From Glycomyces lechevalierae (GTDB lineage Bacteria > Actinomycetota > Actinomycetes > Mycobacteriales > Micromonosporaceae), in NCBI RefSeq assembly GCF_027622945.1, contig NZ_JAPZVQ010000001.1:349183-413182 (forward strand): 64,000 bases of DNA, given 5' to 3'. Position 1 is the first letter of the stretch. Every line of letters begins with the position of its first letter. Positions 47,548 through 56,886 of this stretch are shown here, in pieces. Under the pieces are notes generated by a model, which was not told where the DNA came from, did not search any database, and saw only the letters and a list, made by a program, of their open reading frames with translations. A program made the translations under genes and the position numbers.

Positions 47548-48957
47548 GTGGCGACATCCGTCGCGGCCGCGCTGGCCGCTGAGCTCGGCCTGCGCACCGC
47601 CGCAGAGCTGCGCCCCGCAGCGCGGCCCGGGCGCGAGGCCCGCCGCGCGGGCGAACCGCCCGCCGCGGACGCGGCCCGGAACGCTTCCGAGTCGCCCGCC
47701 GAGCCTGTCGTTCACGGTGCCGCCGTAGCCGAACCGCGGCCCGTCGCGCCCTCGGGCGAGGCCATCGACCCGATGCGGGCGTCGCGTGTCATCCTGCCCG
47801 TCACCCCTGACATTTCCGCGCTGCTTCCCCACGGCGGACTCGCGACTGTGACCGCAATCATGGCCTCGCGGCGCGGGGCGACCTCGCTGCTGTGGCGGCT
47901 GCTGGCCGGCCCGACCAGGTCGGGGGCGTGGTGCGCGCTGGTCGGGATGCCGCGGGTGTACCCGCTGGCGGCGACGGCCGCCGGGGTGGACCTCGGGCGG
48001 GTGGCGCTGGTCGATCCGGGGCCGCTCGTGGTCGAGGCGGCGGGGACGCTCGCCGAGGGCGTCGCCGCGGTGGTCGTGCCGAGCGAGGGGCTCACGCCGA
48101 CGCAGACGCGGCGGCTCGCCGCCCGCGCCCGCAAGAGCGGGACGGCGATCATCTGGTGGGAGACCCGCCCGGTGGCCGGCGCGGACGCCCGCCTCGAAGT
48201 CGCCCGGGCGCGGTGGAAGGGCCTGCGCCCCAACGCCGGACGCCGCTGGGGGGCCGGCCGCCTCGACGCCTGCGAACTGGAGGTCGCCGCCCACTGGCGC
48301 ACCGGCGGCACGCACGAAGCAAGGATCTGGCCCTACGGCGGAGAGACCGCCCCGCGCACCCACGGGAACGTCATCGACCTGCGCTCGAGGTCCGCCATGG
48401 ACCGGAACGGCGCGGCGGATCGAGCGGGCGGCGCCGAGCGGAACGCCGCCCCGGCCCCGGTCCGCGGCGTGCAACGCGAATTCACGACCCTCCGCGCCCC
48501 CGCAGAAGGCGACACCGCCGAACGGAACGGCGCGCGCCTCGGCGAGACCGGCAGCGTCCAGCGCGAGCGTCAACTCGCGGTTCGCCAAGGCTCACAAGGC
48601 GATGCGCCCGACAGCGCCCAGCGCGGGCGCTTCGGCGAGCGGAGCGAACTCGCGGGTTTCGAAACCGCCGAGCCGAACACCGCGCTGCGCCGAACGGGCC
48701 GCCTTGAACACAGCGAGACCGCGAATCGCCAGGCCGCCGATCGAAGCGGAACTCCGCGCGGGCGCTTCGGCGAGCGCGGCGCAGTCGCGGACCGCAGCGA
48801 TGCCCAGCATGCCCGCGAACCTGCGAATCTCCGTGTCGCCGCCCAAGGCGAGGCGCCTTCTCGGGCGGGCGGTGTTCGGGATCGCTTCGTCGAGCTCGAC
48901 GCGGATGCCAGCGGCGAGGTGGTCCGCCTGCGGCGGGGCGGGGGCGATCGGCAGTGA
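47548..48957 (+). CDS. imuA': ImuA'-like mutasome protein with long repeat-rich tail
   Basis: 469 residues. Residues about 75-290 form a RecA-like fold of the ImuA' family (VILPVTPDISALLPHGGLATVTAIMASRRGATSLLWRLLAGPT, the modified P-loop region, to TGGTHEARIWPYGG). The last 180 residues are Arg/Glu/Gly-rich, predicted disordered, with repeats such as GRFGER and ERNG, making it much longer than the mycobacterial form. With ImuB and DnaE2 it forms the damage-induced mutagenic translesion machine. GTG start preceded by GGGGGAA. It overlaps imuB by 4 nt and lies behind the SOS box. Confidence 0.88.
   Translation: MATSVAAALAAELGLRTAAELRPAARPGREARRAGEPPAADAARNASESPAEPVVHGAAVAEPRPVAPSGEAIDPMRASRVILPVTPDISALLPHGGLATVTAIMASRRGATSLLWRLLAGPTRSGAWCALVGMPRVYPLAATAAGVDLGRVALVDPGPLVVEAAGTLAEGVAAVVVPSEGLTPTQTRRLAARARKSGTAIIWWETRPVAGADARLEVARARWKGLRPNAGRRWGAGRLDACELEVAAHWRTGGTHEARIWPYGGETAPRTHGNVIDLRSRSAMDRNGAADRAGGAERNAAPAPVRGVQREFTTLRAPAEGDTAERNGARLGETGSVQRERQLAVRQGSQGDAPDSAQRGRFGERSELAGFETAEPNTALRRTGRLEHSETANRQAADRSGTPRGRFGERGAVADRSDAQHAREPANLRVAAQGEAPSRAGGVRDRFVELDADASGEVVRLRRGGGDRQ
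48621..48775 (+). repeat. Exact 20-bp repeat inside imuA' tail
   Basis: GCGCGGGCGCTTCGGCGAGC occurs exactly at 48621-48640 and 48756-48775 and encodes GRFGE in both places. It is the clearest of several degenerate repeats in this tail region. Confidence 0.7.
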
Positions 48958-50339
48958 GCGTGCGGGTGCGGCGGGCCGGGAGCCGGGTGCTCGTGATGCG
49001 ACTCGTGGACTGGGACGCCGAGGACTCGGCCGGGTTCGAGCCGGTGCTCGACGCGCTCGACCTGCTCACGCCCTACGTCGAAGTGCTCGAGCCCGGGGTC
49101 GTCGCCGTGCCGCTGCGGCGCGGGGCCGGCGACGAGGCCGTGTTCTGCGAGACCCTCATCGACACCGTCTCGGGGCTCGTCGACGAGGACTGCCTGACCG
49201 GGGTCGCCGACGGCCTGTTCGCCGCCGTGCTCGCCGCCCGCGAGGGCGGGATCGTGCCCCCCGGGCGCGACGCCGCCTTCCTCGCCGGGCGCGACATCGA
49301 CGACCTCCAGGCCACCGGCCTGATCGACGCCGAGACCTGCGAGACGCTGCGCCACTTGGGCATCACCACCCTCGGCACGTTCCGGGAACTGCCCGGCCAG
49401 GCCGTCGCGGAGCGGTTCGGCGCGGCCGCGCGGCGGGCCCAGCTGCTCGCCGCCGGGCACCTCGTCCGCCCGCTCGCCCCCCGCCCCGCCGCGCCCGAGC
49501 TGACCGTGACCGACACGCCCGAGACCCCGTACGCCACGGTCGAGCAGGCCGTCTTCGCCGCCCGCCCCCTCGCCGAACGCCTGCTGGCCCTACTGGACGA
49601 ACGCAACCTCGCCTGCACCCGCGTCACCGTCACCGCCCGCACCGGCAGCGGCATGGAGCGCCGCCGCACCTGGCAGCTCGACCCCGCCATCGGCGCCGCC
49701 GAACTCGCCCGACGGGTGCGCTGGCAGCTCGAAGGCTGGCTCTCCACCAGCGCCGCAAGCGAAACGACCGATGAGACAGCGCACGCCATCACCGTGCTCG
49801 AACTCGCCCCCGGCGGGCTCATCGGCCTCGTCGCCGCCGGGCGCGGCCTGTGGGGCGACAAGGGCGCCCAGGACGTGAAGGCCGAGGCCGCCCTGCGGCA
49901 CGCCCAGAGCCGGTACGGCCCCGACGCCGTGCAGATCGCCGCCGCCACCGACGGCCGCGACCTCGATGAGCGTTTCGGTTCCACCGCATGGGAGGTCGAG
50001 GACGCCCCGCCGCCGCCCTCGGGGCCGTGGCCCGGGACGCTGCCCGATCCGCTGCCCAGCCTCATCGGCACGGACGACCACGTCGCGGTCCTCGACGCCG
50101 CGGGCGCGCCGGTCCAGGCCCTCGCCCGCGGCGACCTCTCCGCCGCCCCGGCCCTGATCGCGTTGGGCGGCAAGAAGATCCCGATCGTCGCCTGGGCCGG
50201 GCCGTGGCCGGTGTCCGAGCGCTGGTGGAGTCCGGCGGCCCGCCGCTACGCGCGCCTCCAGGTCGAGCTGGCCGACGGCCGCGCGGCCCTCCTCGTCTGC
50301 GAGGGCGGGCGCTGGAAGGCGGTGGGCTGGTATGACTGA
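48954..50339 (+). CDS. imuB: ImuB, catalytically inactive Y-family polymerase-like mutasome protein
   Basis: A 461-residue Y-family-like protein. FAAARRAQ-type palm segments are present but the catalytic Asp/Glu triad of DinB is not, as in all ImuB proteins. FAARPLAERLLALLDERNL and TVTARTGSGMERRRTWQLDPA belong to the little-finger region. The C-terminal HhH/ImuB-C region (about 370-461, ending WKAVGWYD) joins ImuA' and DnaE2. It acts as the hub that brings DnaE2 to the sliding clamp. The GTG start overlaps imuA'; the stop overlaps dnaE2 by 8 nt. Confidence 0.93.
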   Translation: MSVRVRRAGSRVLVMRLVDWDAEDSAGFEPVLDALDLLTPYVEVLEPGVVAVPLRRGAGDEAVFCETLIDTVSGLVDEDCLTGVADGLFAAVLAAREGGIVPPGRDAAFLAGRDIDDLQATGLIDAETCETLRHLGITTLGTFRELPGQAVAERFGAAARRAQLLAAGHLVRPLAPRPAAPELTVTDTPETPYATVEQAVFAARPLAERLLALLDERNLACTRVTVTARTGSGMERRRTWQLDPAIGAAELARRVRWQLEGWLSTSAASETTDETAHAITVLELAPGGLIGLVAAGRGLWGDKGAQDVKAEAALRHAQSRYGPDAVQIAAATDGRDLDERFGSTAWEVEDAPPPPSGPWPGTLPDPLPSLIGTDDHVAVLDAAGAPVQALARGDLSAAPALIALGGKKIPIVAWAGPWPVSERWWSPAARRYARLQVELADGRAALLVCEGGRWKAVGWYD

Positions 50340-53300
50340 CTACGCGGAGCTGCACTGCCATTCGCACTACTCCTTCGCCGACGGCGCGGACACCCCCGCC
50401 GCGCTCGCCGCCGAGGCCCACCGGCTCGGCCTCAAAGGGCTCGCGATCACCGACCACGACGGCCTGTACGCCGTCCCGCAGTTCGACTCGGCCGCCATCG
50501 AACTCGGCCTCCCGACGGTCTTCGGGGCCGAGCTGAACCTCGACCTGCCCCGGGCCCGCCGCGGCCAGGTCGACCCCGCCGGACGCCACCTCGTGGTCCT
50601 CGCCCGCGACCCCGACGGCTACCGCGCCCTCTCCCGCGCGATCACCGCCGCGAAACTCGTCGGCGGCGAGAAGGACCACCCCCGCTACCACCTCGCCGAC
50701 CTCGCCGACCAGGCGAACGGCGGCTGGCAGGTCCTCACCGGCTGCCGCAAGGGCTTCCTCAACGCGGCCTTGGACTCCGGCGGCACCGAGGCCGCCGAGG
50801 ACGCGCTGCGCGAACTCGCCGACGCCTTCGGCCCCGAACACCTCGCCGTCGAACTCACCTGCCACGACCTGCCCGGCGACACCGAGCGGATCGAAGCGCT
50901 CGCGGACCTGGCCCGCCGCTTCGGCCTGCCGACGGTGGCCACCAACAACGTCCACTACGCGGCCCCGCACCGCGCCCGGACCGCCGCCGCGCTCGCCGCG
51001 ATCCGGGCCCGCAGCACACTCGAGGCGACCGACCCGTACCTGCCCGCGAACGCCGGGGCGCACCTGCGCAGCGGCGCTGAGATGGCGCAGCGCTTCGCCG
51101 ATTTCCCTGAGGCACTTGCCGAATCGGTGCGGATCGCCGCCGAGTGCGCGTTCCAGCTCAAACTGCTGGCCCCCAGGCTGCCGCACTTCCCCGTCCCGGA
51201 CGGCCACGACGACCACTCCTACCTGCGGGCGCTCACCGCCGAGGGCGGCACCGGGCGGTACGGCCCGCCCGAGCACCCCCGCGTCCCGGGCGCCTGGAAG
51301 CAGATCGAACGCGAACTGCGGATCATCGGCGAGCTGGGGTTCAGCGGCTACTTCCTCATCGTCGCGGACATCGTCGAGTTCTGCAACGCGAACAACATCT
51401 ACTGCCAGGGCAGGGGATCGGCCGCCAACAGCGCCGTCTGCTACGCCCTCGGCATCACCAATGTGGACGCCGTGGCGTACGGGATGCTGTTCGAGCGGTT
51501 CCTCTCCTCCGACCGCGACGGCCCGCCGGACATCGACCTCGACATCGAGTCCGGCCGCCGCGAAGAGGTCATCCAGTACGTCTACGAGAAGTACGGCCGC
51601 GACCGGGCCGCCTTGGTGGCCAACGTGGTCACCTACCGCCCGCGCTCGGCCGTCCGCGACGCCGCCAAGGCCCTCGGATACGGCCACGACCAGGCCCTGG
51701 CCTGGTCCAAGCGCCTCCACCGCTGGAGCAAGGTGGACCCCGCCGAGGCCGAGGGCATCCCCGCGGACGTCCAGGCGCTCGCCGCCGACCTCGTCAACAT
51801 GCCGCAGCACCTGGGCATCCACCCCGGCGGCATGGTCCTCACCGAGCAGCCCGTCAGCGAGATCGTGCCGGTCGAACCGGCCCGCATGAAGGACCGCACC
51901 GTCCTGCAATGGGACAAAGAGGACTGCGCGGACGCGCACCTCGTCAAGTTCGACCTCCTCGGCCTGGGCATGCTCGAGGCCCTGCACCGCATGGTCGACC
52001 TCATCGCCGACTTCCACGACGACCCGATCGACCTCGCCAAACTCGACCTCAACGAGCCCGTCGTCTACGACATGCTCTGCCGCGCCGACACCGTGGGCGT
52101 CTTCCAGGTCGAGTCCCGCGCCCAGATGGCGACCCTCCCCCGCCTGCAGCCCCGGGTGTTCTACGACCTCGTCGTCGAGGTCGCCCTCATCCGGCCCGGC
52201 CCCATCCAGGGCGGCTCGGTCCACCCCTACCTGCGCCGCCGGCACGGCGAACCCTGGGAGCACCTGGTGCCCGCGAAGCTCATGCCCGCGTTGAAGAAGA
52301 CCCTCGGCGTACCGCTGTTCCAGGAGCAGCTCATGCAGATCGCCATCGACGCCGCCGGGTTCGACGGCGGCGAGGCCGACCGGCTGCGCCGGGCCATGGG
52401 CGCCAAGCGCTCCGCCGAGCGCATGCAGGAGCTCAAGGACCGCCTCTACCGGGGCATGGCCGAGAACGAGATCACCGGCGCCCAGGCCGACCAGGTCTAC
52501 GAGCAGTTGAAGTCCTTCGCGGACTTCGGCTTCCCCGAATCCCACGCCGCCTCCTTCGCCCACCTCGTCTATTCCTCCGCCTGGCTCAAATGCCACTACC
52601 CGGCCGCGTTCTACGCCGGGCTCCTCGCCAGCCAGCCCATGGGCTTCTACTCCCCCGCCTCGCTCATCGCCGACGCCCAGCGCCACGGCCTCACCGTGCT
52701 CGCCCCGGACGTGAACGCCAGCAACGAGGTCGCCGCCCTCATCCCCTCCGAACGCGAGCGCCGCGCGCCGATCCTCGGCGAGGCGGACCTGCGCCTGGGG
52801 CTCGACAACGTGAAGGGCCTCGGCGAGCCGGCCGCGCTGCGCATCGTGGCCGAACGCGAGCAGGACGGCCCGTTCCAGAGCCTCGCCGACCTCGCCCGCC
52901 GGGCCGGCATCGGCAAGGAGCGCATGGAGAAGCTGGCCGTCGCCGGCGCCCTCGAAAGCCTCGAACCCGACCGCCGCAAGGCGCTGTGGTCGGCCGGGAC
53001 CGTGGACGAGCGCCCCGGCACGATCCCCGGCACCGGCCCGTCCGCGCCGCCGCCCACCCTGCCCGGCATGAGCGGCGCCGAGCTCGCCCGCGCCGACTAC
53101 ACCGGCCTGGGCCTCTCGGTCCAGACCCACCCGATGGAGCTGGTCCGCACCTCGCTCGACGCCGCCGGAATCCTGCCCGCCGCGCGGCTGCCGTTCGTGG
53201 AGGACGGCGAGCGGATCGAGGTCGCCGGGATCGTCACCCACCGCCAGCGCCCGTCGACGGCGAAGGGCGTCACGTTCCTGAGCCTGGAGGACGAGACGGG

Positions 53301-53499
53301 CATCGCGAACATCGTGTGCTCCCAAGGGCTCTGGAAGCGCTGGCAGAGCGTGGCCTCGGTCGCGCGGGCGCTGGTGATCAGGGGCGCGGTGGAGAAGCCG
53401 CTCGACGCGGTGCCGGAGACGATGCCGATGATCGTGGCGGACAAGCTGACGCTGCTGGATCTGAACGGTCCGAGCGCGCCGTCGCGGGACTTCCGTTAG
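50332..53499 (+). CDS. dnaE2: Error-prone DNA polymerase III alpha subunit DnaE2
   Basis: 1055 residues, normal for DnaE2. The PHP domain starts ELHCHSHYSFADGA; PDIDLDIESGRREEVIQYVY carries the two catalytic palm Asp residues; ADFGFPESHAASFAHLVY is a family hallmark, and an OB-fold ends the protein. It copies damaged templates with low fidelity after DNA damage. Translation is coupled to imuB through an 8-nt overlap, and the three genes form one LexA-controlled operon. A short palindrome-free gap of 139 bp follows. Confidence 0.95.
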   Translation: MTDYAELHCHSHYSFADGADTPAALAAEAHRLGLKGLAITDHDGLYAVPQFDSAAIELGLPTVFGAELNLDLPRARRGQVDPAGRHLVVLARDPDGYRALSRAITAAKLVGGEKDHPRYHLADLADQANGGWQVLTGCRKGFLNAALDSGGTEAAEDALRELADAFGPEHLAVELTCHDLPGDTERIEALADLARRFGLPTVATNNVHYAAPHRARTAAALAAIRARSTLEATDPYLPANAGAHLRSGAEMAQRFADFPEALAESVRIAAECAFQLKLLAPRLPHFPVPDGHDDHSYLRALTAEGGTGRYGPPEHPRVPGAWKQIERELRIIGELGFSGYFLIVADIVEFCNANNIYCQGRGSAANSAVCYALGITNVDAVAYGMLFERFLSSDRDGPPDIDLDIESGRREEVIQYVYEKYGRDRAALVANVVTYRPRSAVRDAAKALGYGHDQALAWSKRLHRWSKVDPAEAEGIPADVQALAADLVNMPQHLGIHPGGMVLTEQPVSEIVPVEPARMKDRTVLQWDKEDCADAHLVKFDLLGLGMLEALHRMVDLIADFHDDPIDLAKLDLNEPVVYDMLCRADTVGVFQVESRAQMATLPRLQPRVFYDLVVEVALIRPGPIQGGSVHPYLRRRHGEPWEHLVPAKLMPALKKTLGVPLFQEQLMQIAIDAAGFDGGEADRLRRAMGAKRSAERMQELKDRLYRGMAENEITGAQADQVYEQLKSFADFGFPESHAASFAHLVYSSAWLKCHYPAAFYAGLLASQPMGFYSPASLIADAQRHGLTVLAPDVNASNEVAALIPSERERRAPILGEADLRLGLDNVKGLGEPAALRIVAEREQDGPFQSLADLARRAGIGKERMEKLAVAGALESLEPDRRKALWSAGTVDERPGTIPGTGPSAPPPTLPGMSGAELARADYTGLGLSVQTHPMELVRTSLDAAGILPAARLPFVEDGERIEVAGIVTHRQRPSTAKGVTFLSLEDETGIANIVCSQGLWKRWQSVASVARALVIRGAVEKPLDAVPETMPMIVADKLTLLDLNGPSAPSRDFR

Positions 53500-53638
53500 C
53501 CAGGGCTGAAAAGGGCGCTGTTGAAAGCGCCCGTTGAGATGCGCGTCACCAGGGGTACGGAAGCCGTCCCGGATTCACGTCTTGATGGGTAACGGAGCAC
53601 CGATAATGGTGCGCCCCAAGCGAATTGGAGCCTCCACA

Positions 53639-54040
53639 ATGAACAAGACCTGGATTGCGCGCGCCGGTCTGGCACTCGGCGCCGGCATCGCCCTCGCCGC
53701 GGGCATCGCCGCCCCCGCGCAGGCCGCGGACGTCAGCGCTCAGCTCACCGACCCGGGCGGGCGCCTGATCGCGGAGATCATCCACCACGACGCTGACGAC
53801 GTCTTCACCGTGCACGACTGGTACCGGGACGGGCACGGCGTGCGCGGCAGCCTCTACCTCGTCGAGGACGGCGAGCGGGTGCTGCTCGAAAGCGTCTACA
53901 ACGGACTCGGCTCCGGGGAGTTCACCACCTTCGAGTGGAACGTCCTCTCCGGTCAGCAGTACGTGATGGAGGTCTGCTCCGTCGACGGCGCGAACGACCC
54001 TGAGGCGAACGACTGCGTCTTCGAGGAGATCACGGAGTAG
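53639..54040 (+). CDS. Small secreted protein of unknown function
   Basis: 133 residues with a signal peptide (ARAGLALGAGIALAAGIAAPAQA, cleavage near residue 30). The mature part is acidic and mostly beta, with two cysteines near the end (MEVCSVDG and ANDCVF) that can form one disulfide. A moderate ribosome-binding site precedes the ATG at 53639. I recognise no family. It stands alone after the mutasome, with a terminator behind it, so it is probably unrelated to the operon. Confidence 0.7.
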   Translation: MNKTWIARAGLALGAGIALAAGIAAPAQAADVSAQLTDPGGRLIAEIIHHDADDVFTVHDWYRDGHGVRGSLYLVEDGERVLLESVYNGLGSGEFTTFEWNVLSGQQYVMEVCSVDGANDPEANDCVFEEITE

Positions 54041-54071
54041 CGGGCCGCCCCCCGCTCGAACGTTGTGAACG

Positions 54072-54100
54072 AGGCCGGGCCCCCTTTCGGGGTCCGGCCT
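54072..54100. terminator. Hairpin between convergent secreted-protein and SRPBCC genes
   Basis: AGGCCGGGCCCC pairs with GGGGTCCGGCCT (one G-T pair) across a 5-nt loop (CTTTC), between the two stop codons. Confidence 0.8.
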
Positions 54101-54562
54101 TCAGCGTTCGAGGTACGCCTCGAGGTTGAGGAGCGAGGAGCCGAGGCCTTCGGCGTGGTCTTCGGCGGAGATGCCGTCCGGGACGTTGTTCGCGGTGATG
54201 GTCACGCGGGTGCCCTCGGGGATCGGTTCGAGGGTCCAGGCGCCGGTCATGGTGCCGGCGAAGGCGGGGTCGTCGGAGACGAAGTCCACTTCGGTGACGA
54301 TGCGGGTGTCGGGGACGAGTTCGATGAAGCGGGCTTCGACGACGTCGGCGTCGGCGGTGGTCTTGCCGGGCGAGCCGGCGGGGTCGTGGTAGGTGAGGAC
54401 CATGCGGTAGGAGCCGCCGGGGCGCGGGTCGTAGTGCTCGAAGCGGCCGGTCATGCCGGCGGGCGGGAGCCAGGCGACGAGGGCTTCGGGGTCGACGAGC
54501 GCGGCGTAGACGCGTTCGGCGGAGGCGGGGATGTCCCTGCTGGCTCGATCGGTTCGCGGCAT
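54101..54562 (-). CDS. SRPBCC (START/AHSA1-like) protein
   Basis: A 153-residue protein of the helix-grip AHSA1/CalC type: ASAERVYAALVDPEALVAWLPP at the N-terminus, RPGGSYRMVLTYHDP in the middle, FAGTMTGAWTLEPIPEGTRVTITANNVP later, and a C-terminal helix. Such proteins bind hydrophobic ligands or act as Hsp90-ATPase activator relatives. No partner is adjacent. The gene is isolated between two terminators, and the function is unknown. Confidence 0.87.
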   Translation of the reverse strand: MPRTDRASRDIPASAERVYAALVDPEALVAWLPPAGMTGRFEHYDPRPGGSYRMVLTYHDPAGSPGKTTADADVVEARFIELVPDTRIVTEVDFVSDDPAFAGTMTGAWTLEPIPEGTRVTITANNVPDGISAEDHAEGLGSSLLNLEAYLER

Positions 54563-54602
54563 CTTCGGACCGTAGCATCCGGTGCCGACGCGGGGATGCG
54601 AA

Positions 54603-54632
54603 AAGGCCCGGCCCCATGAGGGACCGGGCCTT
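54603..54632. terminator. Terminator of DHA2 exporter gene
   Basis: AAGGCCCGG-C-CCC pairs with GGG-A-CCGGGCCTT around an ATGA loop (one mismatch), 12 bp past the exporter stop codon on the minus strand and just upstream of the SRPBCC start. Confidence 0.8.
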
Positions 54633-54644
54633 CGCTGCGGTGTT

Positions 54645-56141
54645 CTAGTGGGCCGGGACGGCGTCGCCGTTCGGGCTCTCGACCTTCTTCACGAGGAAGG
54701 CGGCGGCGACGGCCACGATGGCCATGCCGGTGCCGCACAGGAAGGCGAGGTGGATGCCGTCGGCCTGGGCGACCACGGGGTTCGAGCCGGACTCGAGGCT
54801 CGCGGCGGCGCCGGTGGTCATCAGGGTGATGAACACGGCGGTGCCGACCGCGCCCGCGACCTGCTGGAGGGTGCTCATGATGGCGCTGCCGTGGGAGTAC
54901 AGCTCCATGGGCACGGCGCCGAGCGAGGAGGTCATGAGCGGGGTCATGAGGCTGCTCAGTCCGAGGCTGAGCATGACGTGGATGACCACGACGAACCAGA
55001 CCGCACTGTCCTTGTCCAGCATCGTCATGAGGCCCAGGGCGCCCGCGAGGACGGCCGAGCCGGGGATGACGAGCGGCCGGGGGCCGACGCGGTCGAAGAT
55101 GCGGCCGATGAACGGGCCGGAGAGGCCCATCGCGAGGCCGCCGGGGAGGACCACCAGGCCGGTCTGGAGCGTGGTGAGGTCCAGCACGTTCTGCAGGTAG
55201 ATCGGCAGCAGGATGAGCGAGCCGAACAGGGTCGCCATCGAGATGAGCAGCATGATGATGCCGACCGTGAACGGGCGGTTCTTGAAGGGCCGCAGGTCCA
55301 TCAGGGCCGCGCCTTCGCGCTGGAGCCGGAGCTGGCGGAAGACGAACAGGCCGAGCGAGACGGCGCCGATCGCGATCGGCACGTACGGCGGCAGCGGCGT
55401 GTGGTTGCCCGCGGCGGACTCGCCGATGCTGCTGAGGCCGTAGATGAGGCCGCCGAAGGCGACCGCGGAGAGCAGCGCGGAGAGCAGGTCGAGCTTGACC
55501 GGTCGAGTCTCGCCGAGGTTCTTGATGAGGACACCGCCGAGGACGAGCGCCAGGACGGCGATCGGCGCCACGGCGATGAACATCCAGCGCCAGGTGAGGT
55601 TGTTGAGGATGAACCCGGAGAAGGTCGGGCCGATCGCGGGGGCGACGGCGATGACGATCGTGATGAAGCCCATCGTGCGGCCGCGGCGCTCGGCCGGGAC
55701 GAAGGTCATGATGGTGGTCATGAGCAGCGGCAGCATGACGGCGGTGCCGCTGGCCTGGATGACGCGGGCGGCCACGAGCATCGGGAAGACCGTGGAGGAG
55801 GCGGCGAGCACGGTGCCGGCGGTGAAGAGCCCGATCGCGGCGATGAACACCGTGCGGGTCGTGAAGCGCTGCAGGATGAGGCCGGTCATGGGGATCACGA
55901 CGGCCATGGTGAGCATGAAGCCCGTGGTCAGCCACTGGACGGTGGCCGCGGTGATCTCGAACTCCTCCATGAGGCGCGGCAGGGCGACGCCCATCACGGT
56001 CTCGTTGAGGATCATGACGAACGTGGCCACGAGGAGCACGCCCAGCACGATCTTGATCTGGCTCGACATGCCCGGTTCAGGCGCTGGTGCTGGGGCTGGA
56101 TCGGCCTCTGGTGTTTCGGCCGGTCGCTGGTCAACGGTCAT
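54645..56141 (-). CDS. MFS DHA2-family multidrug exporter
   Basis: 498 residues with 14 hydrophobic segments. A proline/alanine-rich N-terminal tail precedes VLGVLLVATFVMILNETVMGVALPRLMEEFEI, the DHA2/EmrB signature start; ERRGRTMGFITIVIAVAPAIGPTFSGF is motif C, specific to antiporters. It exports drugs or toxic metabolites with protons. The ATG at 56141 is the natural start; upstream in-frame codons have no support. It is divergent from a TetR regulator with a palindrome between them. Confidence 0.92.
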   Translation of the reverse strand: MTVDQRPAETPEADPAPAPAPEPGMSSQIKIVLGVLLVATFVMILNETVMGVALPRLMEEFEITAATVQWLTTGFMLTMAVVIPMTGLILQRFTTRTVFIAAIGLFTAGTVLAASSTVFPMLVAARVIQASGTAVMLPLLMTTIMTFVPAERRGRTMGFITIVIAVAPAIGPTFSGFILNNLTWRWMFIAVAPIAVLALVLGGVLIKNLGETRPVKLDLLSALLSAVAFGGLIYGLSSIGESAAGNHTPLPPYVPIAIGAVSLGLFVFRQLRLQREGAALMDLRPFKNRPFTVGIIMLLISMATLFGSLILLPIYLQNVLDLTTLQTGLVVLPGGLAMGLSGPFIGRIFDRVGPRPLVIPGSAVLAGALGLMTMLDKDSAVWFVVVIHVMLSLGLSSLMTPLMTSSLGAVPMELYSHGSAIMSTLQQVAGAVGTAVFITLMTTGAAASLESGSNPVVAQADGIHLAFLCGTGMAIVAVAAAFLVKKVESPNGDAVPAH

Positions 56142-56241
56142 GGGGGACGTTTCCTTCGGTGGTGTTCCTGCCCGGTGCCTACGGACCCGCACCTGCATCC
56201 TCCGGGGTGTCGGAGGGTGACGGAGCGCGCGCACCGGAAAG

Positions 56242-56256
56242 TGTCAGTGACTGTCA
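56242..56256. promoter_or_regulatory. Candidate TetR operator of DHA2 exporter
   Basis: TGNCAGT-N-ACTGNCA (TGTCAGTGACTGTCA), symmetric apart from three central-type positions, in the gap between the exporter and TetR genes. Confidence 0.5.
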
Positions 56257-56283
56257 ATCATTGCAGTTGCTAACATCCGGCTC

Positions 56284-56886
56284 ATGGGCGCCGGTGGGAG
56301 TCTGCGAGAAGTGTCACGTAGGGCCGTGCAGTCGAGGATCGCGCGGACCGCCGAATCACTGTTCGTGGCAAAGGGATTCGAGGAGACGACGGTCGATGAG
56401 ATCGCCGCCGCCGTCGGCATGTCCCAGCGCAGTTTCTTCCGGTATTTCGCTTCGAAGGACGAGGTGGTGCTCGACAGCCTCGAGCGCCTGGGCCTGGACC
56501 TGGTGACCCGGCTGGAGGCGCGGCCGCTGGAGGAGTCCGAGTGGGACTCGCTGCGGCACGCGTTCGAGCCGGTCGTGGAGCGGCTGGCCGATCCGGAGAT
56601 GCGCGAGCACGACGCTGCGCTGCAGAAGATCGTGGACGCGAGCCCGCGCCTGTTCGCGGCCTACCTCGGGCGGCTGGACGGCTTGCAGCGCGAGCTCTCG
56701 GAGCTGCTGCTGGCGCGGGCGGTGCGGCGGTGCGGGGGCGCGCCGGACACGGTGGTGCTGCGCGCGGTCGTGGGCGGGGCGTTCGCGTGCCTGCACGCGG
56801 CGATGGTGCACGCGGTGGCCCGGCCGGACGATTTCGGGCACTGCCTCGACCGGACCATGGAGGCGATGCGCCCCGCCGCCGCTTAG
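56284..56886 (+). CDS. TetR-family regulator
   Basis: 200 residues with the helix-turn-helix TTVDEIAAAVGMSQRSFFRYFASKDEVVL at residues about 38-66. TetR proteins with SQRSFFRYF form a well-known actinobacterial group that controls MFS exporters. It is divergent from the DHA2 exporter gene. Its stop codon overlaps the stop of the convergent DUF4396 gene. A GTG at residue 10 could be an alternative start. Confidence 0.9.
   Translation: MGAGGSLREVSRRAVQSRIARTAESLFVAKGFEETTVDEIAAAVGMSQRSFFRYFASKDEVVLDSLERLGLDLVTRLEARPLEESEWDSLRHAFEPVVERLADPEMREHDAALQKIVDASPRLFAAYLGRLDGLQRELSELLLARAVRRCGGAPDTVVLRAVVGGAFACLHAAMVHAVARPDDFGHCLDRTMEAMRPAAA

Noticed and set aside
50062-53325. A 1087-codon minus-strand frame opposite dnaE2
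   Set aside because: Antisense shadow of a strongly conserved polymerase gene; composition and lack of motifs mark it as a by-product of high GC.
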